Part shown: piece after piece, positions 61,561 to 64,000 of the stretch
How the letters are laid out: every line of letters begins with the position of its first letter
Position numbering within the stretch: position 1 is the first letter of the stretch
Assembly (NCBI GenBank): GCA_905236675.1
Contig: CAJOND010000017.1
Coordinates: forward strand, 27,874 to 91,873
Source of the DNA: Candidatus Rifleibacteriota bacterium
Lineage (GTDB): Bacteria > Muiribacteriota > Ozemobacteria > Ozemobacterales > Ozemobacteraceae
DNA: 64,000 nucleotides
Reading direction: 5' to 3'
Translations under genes and position numbers: made by a program
Notes under the pieces: model-generated
What the model was told of the DNA's origin: nothing
What the model saw: the letters and a program-made list of their open reading frames with translations, nothing else
The model's database searches: none

Positions 61561-61894
61561 TACAAATATTCCCTTCGTAATTTTCTGAATATTAATAAGT
61601 ATAACATATTCCTCCATATTATTCAGAAAATTTTGTAGAAGTATCTTTTTCTAGAATTGTAATTTTATTTTATCTAAATGAACCAGGTAATCACTCCATA
61701 AAGTGACATATTCATGAATTCTTGAATAAGAATAAATGATAACCAATATTGTGCAAACTTATGATTTATATTCAGTTGATTATTTTATTTGTTTTAAACT
61801 TGTAAAAAAAAAATAAACTATTATATAAGAGAATTAATTTATAAAACTTTCACAAGTGTGATATTGATAAAAGAGTAATAATATATTTAAAAAT

Positions 61895-62962
61895 TTGTTA
61901 TCTAATGAGTTAGTAAATACTGGTCGTCAGAAAGAAATAGATTTAGTAAAGGCTATTTCTATTATTGGAATGATTATCTGCCATGTTATTGAGGAGATTT
62001 ATACTTCATATAAAGGTGATCCGTTTGCTGTCTATATAAGGGAATATGGAAACCAAATCATAGGAGCACAAGCCTTTATGATAGCAATGGGGATTGGAAT
62101 TACATATTCTAGAAAGATTGACTGGAAGCTTCTTCTAGAAAGAGGTGTGAACCTATTTTTTATAGTAATGCTTTTGAATTTGGCAAGATATGCTCTTCCA
62201 GATCTGTTAGTATTCCTTTATACCGGAGATATTTTCTATAGAAAGACTGCATTTTTAACTTTCTCTTCGGATATTATGCAGTTTGCAGGTGTTACTTTCT
62301 TATTAATAGGAATATTAAAATATTTCCATTTCTCTGAACTTAAAATATTCCTTACATCAATTTTGATGAACATCATCGGAATGTTGACTGTTTTTAAGAT
62401 AAATACAGGTTCATACCCATTAGATCAGTTTTTTGGATTATTCTTCTCTACTAAAAGTGAAAGTTTTTTCCCATTATTCCATTGGTTCATATTTCCTGCC
62501 TTCGGAATGTATTTTGGTTATCTATTAAAATATGTGAATGACAAAAAGAAATTTTATTTAACTTTATTGATTCCAACAGGAATTATAACAATAACATATG
62601 TTTATGTTGCAGCCTGTGTTAATCAATCATATTTTAGAGTTATTCAAGATTTGAATTCATTTAATTATATGAACATCAAAGATGCACTAATGCACCTTGT
62701 TTGTAACACTTTCCATATCTGTGTCTGTTTTTATATCGTTGGACTATTTTCTGAAAAAAAAACTAAGGCTGTCAATTTTATTTCAGGAAATATCAATAGA
62801 TTCTATTGTGTTCAATGGATTCTTATATCATCTCTCGAAACCATATTTTCAGCAGTATTTGCTTACGAGGTTACAAAAGGTTACGAATTTTATCTGTTGA
62901 CATTACAAATATTCGTTATCATTACAAGAAACATTCATTTCTTTTTCTTCTATATCTTGTAA
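61895..62962 (+). CDS. Acyltransferase-like (acyltransferase 3/DUF1624-type) membrane protein, C-terminus replaced
   Basis: The 355-residue frame probably starts at a TTG at 61895 (no ATG with a ribosome site is in frame). It contains about ten membrane helices. The opening QKEIDLVKAISIIGMIICHVIEE fits the 'R...iD..R...il.mv..H' start of acyltransferase-3 and heparan-acetyltransferase-like proteins. A late 'INRFYCVQWILISSLE' segment follows. After about residue 335 the sequence changes to ILRNIHFFFFYIL-type text and stops. In the next frame the same DNA continues as a HAMP/phosphatase protein. The end of the acyltransferase has thus been replaced by foreign sequence, and the protein is probably non-functional. 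Confidence 0.5.
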   Translation: MLSNELVNTGRQKEIDLVKAISIIGMIICHVIEEIYTSYKGDPFAVYIREYGNQIIGAQAFMIAMGIGITYSRKIDWKLLLERGVNLFFIVMLLNLARYALPDLLVFLYTGDIFYRKTAFLTFSSDIMQFAGVTFLLIGILKYFHFSELKIFLTSILMNIIGMLTVFKINTGSYPLDQFFGLFFSTKSESFFPLFHWFIFPAFGMYFGYLLKYVNDKKKFYLTLLIPTGIITITYVYVAACVNQSYFRVIQDLNSFNYMNIKDALMHLVCNTFHICVCFYIVGLFSEKKTKAVNFISGNINRFYCVQWILISSLETIFSAVFAYEVTKGYEFYLLTLQIFVIITRNIHFFFFYIL

Positions 62963-63716
62963 TAATAATACTAATACTAATATTGGTAAGCTTCTTTGTT
63001 TCGAAAAAAACAGTGAAACCAATTCTTGCATTAACAGATGGTGTGAAAGAAATCGCAAAAGGCAATCTGGATAAAAGCATAGAAATAAAGACAGACGATG
63101 AAATAGAATTACTTGCTAATAGCATAAATAATATGACCAGTGACTTAAAAAATTATATGGAAAATCTTTCAAAAGTTACTGCCGAAAAAGAAAGAATATC
63201 TACCGAGTTAAATGTAGCAAGAAATATTCAGCTAGGTTGTTTGCCTAGTGTTGAACCGGATTTTTCAAATAGAAAAAAATTTGACTTAGCAGTTAGCATA
63301 AAACCAGCTAAAGAAGTCAGCGGAGATTTTTATGATTTTTATATGTTGGATGAAAATCATTTAGCTGTTACAGGAGCCGATGTTTCAGGCAAAGGAGTAG
63401 GAGCAGCACTATTTATGATGACTTCTAAAACAGTTCTTAAAAATTGTGCAATATTTGCTTCTTCAGCTTATTCTAGAGGCCAAGAACCTGACTTATCGTT
63501 AATAATGGAACAAGCAAACCATCAGCTTTCAGAAAATAATGAAGAATTTATAATTGTTCGGTGAAAAGCGCCTCAAATTTCTCTTAGATAGATTAACAGA
63601 GATAAATTCTGCAAGTAAAATGTTAACAGCCATAGATGAAAATGTAAAAAAAATATGTAGGCAGTGCACCCCAATCTGATGATATGACTATGCTGGGACT
63701 GATTTATAGAGCTTAG
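62880..63716 (+). pseudogene. HAMP-RsbU/SpoIIE phosphatase, missing N-terminus and part of its domain
   Basis: From about 62880 a frame shows the end of a sensor domain (DITNIRYHYKKH), a membrane helix and HAMP (TVKPILALTDGVKEIAKGNL). A coiled linker and the PP2C start follow (ARNIQLGCLPS...FDLAVSIKPAKEVSGDFYDFY, then TGADVSGKGVGAALFMM). At NEEFI a deletion removes the middle of the PP2C domain, including the second metal Asp. The frame resumes one phase away as LFGEKRLKFLLDRL, then suffers a one-base insertion in an eight-A run near 63650. It ends with the normal APQSDDMTMLGLIY at 63716. The N-terminal sensor and start codon are also missing. Three lesions make this a pseudogene. It would have been an anti-sigma regulator phosphatase. 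Confidence 0.85.
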
Positions 63717-63765
63717 AGCACAGAGCAAAGAGCGTAGAGATGAGGGGATTGTTTTAGATGGTGCT
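63713..63765. repeat. Intergenic repeat element, copy 3 (inverted)
   Basis: Read on the minus strand, CTAAAACAATCCCCTCATCTCTACGCTC matches the CTAAAACAATTCTCTTATTTCTCATCTCT core of copy 1 and the CTAAAACAATCCTCTT of copy 2. Confidence 0.55.
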
Positions 63766-63779
63766 GGTACCTAAGTCTG

Positions 63780-64000
63780 TGCTTATTTTGACGATGCTGT
63801 CCCGCTTTGCGGGGAACTGGCGAGCAAAGCGAGACTGACGACCAACAGGAGGTTAGGAGTGTATGCGAGCACCAGGATGGCAAGCGAGTCGTAAGGAGGA
63901 GTAAACTATACCCCTGAAAATGGACAGTGATATTTAGGGGGTGCCCTAATTTTTGACAGGTAAAAGAGGGGCGAAACCTAAAAAATGGACATTTTCCAGG
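63780..64000. mobile_element. Possible insertion-sequence end or foreign block at the window edge
   Basis: The stretch is richer in G+C than most of the window. It contains hairpins (CCCGC/GCGGG near 63800; CCCCT...AGGGG at 63911-63941) and two copies of AAAATGGACA-type words near 63918 and 63978. The last lies inside a CCTAAAAAATGGACATTTTCCAGG palindrome. Such paired words and palindromes are seen at IS ends, but no transposase is within the window. Confidence 0.25.

Noticed and set aside
1..64000. tRNA, rRNA or CRISPR array
   Set aside because: No clover-leaf T-loop (GGTTCGAATCC type) sequence, conserved rRNA stretch or regularly spaced repeat was noticed on reading; small RNAs cannot be excluded by eye.

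Overview
This 64 kb window is AT-rich bacterial chromosome, about one third G+C by eye. Genes are densely packed on both strands and separated by many clear hairpin-plus-T-run terminators. The content suggests an anaerobic, fermentative, probably gut- or sediment-associated bacterium. The signs are a pyrophosphate-dependent phosphofructokinase, a small 2x[4Fe-4S] ferredoxin, the chaperone and racemase genes of an ornithine-type B12 fermentation, a cob(I)alamin adenosyltransferase, IspH, CstA, many Sec-exported proteins and lipoproteins, and a decayed clostridial-looking hybrid kinase. No rRNA, tRNA or CRISPR array was found. The phylum cannot be fixed from the sequence. A lineage such as Riflebacteria/Ozemobacterota or a neighbouring phylum is a guess only.

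Layout. 0-4 kb: the 5' end of an acyl-CoA ligase, a lipoprotein gene with a frameshifted signal peptide, and a plus-strand operon (small membrane protein, amidohydrolase, MazG-like, FecCD permease). 4-10 kb: minus-strand genes for an M3 oligopeptidase, a membrane protein, a TIGR02757 protein and a TGS-SAD-uridine kinase. 10-15 kb: an operon of a TerB-like/MoxR fusion, DUF58 and a DUF4129-like protein, followed by an RlmD-type methyltransferase. 15.2-18.2 kb: an accessory block holding a hybrid histidine kinase pseudogene (three stops, two frameshifts, foreign base composition) and a frameshifted small peptide gene with a bacteriocin-leader-like start. 18-33 kb: HD hydrolase, PdxY kinase, radical SAM, prolyl oligopeptidase, CobO adenosyltransferase, beta-helix protein, secreted endonuclease I, esterase, serC-serA, a TPR protein and ferredoxin. 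33-35 kb: a poor region with small orphan genes and a broken paralog. 35-41 kb: a GH13-like protein with an altered active site, GlmL-type chaperone, ornithine-racemase-like and alanine racemase genes. 41-49 kb: the four enzymes of head-to-head olefin biosynthesis (OleC, OleD, OleB, OleA), split over both strands around a two-gene ABC exporter. 49-54 kb: ispH, PPi-PFK, a secreted protein and cstA. 54-61 kb: exported or disordered proteins, a HAD phosphatase, a Tim44-like/zinc ribbon/TerB protein, ankyrin repeats and a lysine-rich protein. 61-64 kb: a lipoprotein paralog, then a chimeric wreck in which an acyltransferase runs into a decayed HAMP/RsbU phosphatase, and a possible insertion-sequence end.

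How the genes connect. OleA condenses two fatty acyl chains, OleD reduces the beta-keto acid, OleC forms the beta-lactone and OleB decarboxylates it to a long-chain olefin. The intervening exporter may serve the same envelope lipid, but that is inference. CobO would supply adenosylcobalamin to an aminomutase serviced by the GlmL-like chaperone, but the mutase itself is not in this window. Four members of one family of small secreted proteins with a C-terminal C-x2-H-G (or derived) motif are scattered through the window, two of them broken. Two kinds of intergenic repeat recur in the gaps.
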